32,431 nt of DNA from an uncultured Sutterella sp. Its GTDB lineage: Bacteria; Pseudomonadota; Gammaproteobacteria; Burkholderiales; Burkholderiaceae_F. This document shows, one piece after another, positions 31,803 to 32,431 of the stretch (its first letter is position 1; each line of letters opens with the position of its first letter). The notes beneath the pieces were generated by a model. The model was not told where the DNA came from. It saw only the letters and a list, made by a program, of their open reading frames with translations, and ran no database searches. The translations under genes were made by a program, and so were the position numbers. Where the stretch lies: assembly GCA_900543805.1 (NCBI GenBank), contig UQTE01000024.1:1-32431 (forward strand), written 5' to 3'.

Positions 31803-32402
31803 CTACGCCGTCGGGGCTTTTCGTACGTACTCCTTAGCGCACTTCACGCCGAGAAGTTTGTAAATTTGCCGATGCTCCTTCACGGGCTCTCCCGGGATGA
31901 CGACATTTTCAAAAACTTTTGCTTTTTGAGTGCGCATCCGCATCAGAATGCGGTCAAGAGAAAAATTCGAATTTTTGAGTTCGTTTTGAATTTGTTGCAA
32001 CAAAGCGGTTGCGATAAACGTCATCAACAAATGTCCGCGGAAAGTTTCTTCCTTTTCAACATTTAATGGTAGAAGTGATGCGTAGTTTTTCGTGATATCG
32101 AACACCTGCTCGATATCTTGACGCACATAATAGTGGGACAATACATGTTCCGGTTGGATGCGGCGAGTGGCCAGCAAAATAAAGACGCCGTGCTCCCGCA
32201 TTTCATCGTGAAATTTCTTCGCATTGATTCGCCCATTGGCATTCTTGTCGAGAAATTTCTTTCGCTCAACTTCCTGCATTCCCTTGTCGCGACATACGTA
32301 GGCGTAGAGGTGATGCCCCTCGTACTCGACGGGGACGCATTTGATGTAGACCTGGCGGCCGTTGAAGAGGCGCCCTCTGTAGTTGTCAAAATGTCTTTCC
32401 AA
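31803..32402 (-). pseudogene. C-terminal part of a DDE transposase (IS1634/IS4-like), broken
   Basis: A 199-codon frame. YYVRQDIEQVF followed by a lysine is the Y-(2)-R-(3)-E-(6)-K signature around the last catalytic glutamate of IS4-superfamily transposases, and GHLLMTFIATALLQQIQ is the usual following helix. Only the C-terminal third to half is present. The frame begins at a TTG, and nine bases upstream there is an in-frame TAA (32409-32411), so continuity with any upstream part beyond the window is broken. No terminal inverted repeat was recognised next to the stop at 31803. Confidence 0.7.
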
Positions 32403-32431
32403 GATCCTTTATCCCCTCTTGGAGAGAAAAA

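Noticed and set aside
1..32431. CRISPR array, tRNA, rRNA, prophage structural genes
   Set aside because: Looked for regularly spaced repeats, cloverleaf-like GGTTCGAATCC arms and phage proteins; none seen by eye.

Overview
The window looks like a chromosomal segment of a Gram-negative, GC-rich betaproteobacterium. The best guess is an anaerobic gut member of the Burkholderiales such as Sutterellaceae. This rests on a Burkholderiales-type porin, several LysR regulators, a Tat-exported fumarate-reductase-like flavoprotein, an L-tartrate dehydratase and a DcuC-type dicarboxylate carrier. Genus assignment is inference; there is no rRNA or tRNA in the window.

Layout. (1) 1-2110: an AT-richer surface-protein gene with beta-helix-like repeats. 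Its signal peptide lies out of frame with its only good start, across a run of seven C; scrambled relic frames follow. (2) 2106-7576: a DUF1828-type protein, a LysR regulator, L(+)-tartrate dehydratase ttdA-ttdB, and a Tat flavoprotein reductase. (3) 7841-11598: a promoter and a two-gene operon of DUF262 proteins, the second with a GmrD-like C-terminus; this is the best candidate for an anti-phage or DNA-restriction module. (4) 12170-13785: a RidA-family gene, then a RelB/DinJ-type antitoxin plus GNAT toxin pair set between two copies of the ridA 3' end and its terminator. (5) 13849-22041: a LysR regulator divergent from a gene cluster of DcuC transporter, amidohydrolase, porin, argininosuccinate-lyase-like enzyme and OFA-type MFS carrier. 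Two matching operator-like sites lie between them. It reads as a complete uptake and breakdown route for an unknown compound, probably yielding a C4-dicarboxylate. (6) 22042-26165: a degraded stretch holding an ATPase with a PD-(D/E)XK-like C-terminus, a small two-ORF remnant and a decayed second ridA. (7) 26166-29704: tandem glycine-zipper membrane-protein paralogues, a LysR regulator, and a secreted protein with a putative flavinylation motif directly after its signal peptide. (8) 29850-32431: an antitoxin relic, a FadL-type outer-membrane channel of lower GC, and the 3' part of a broken transposase.

Common threads are C4-dicarboxylate and electron-acceptor metabolism (tartrate dehydratase, DcuC, lyase, Tat flavoprotein, possible flavinylated protein), small LysR-controlled modules, and accessory cargo at the ends and at the ridA duplications. 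No CRISPR array, prophage or complete insertion sequence was seen. Family assignments come from reading motifs by eye, without database searches.
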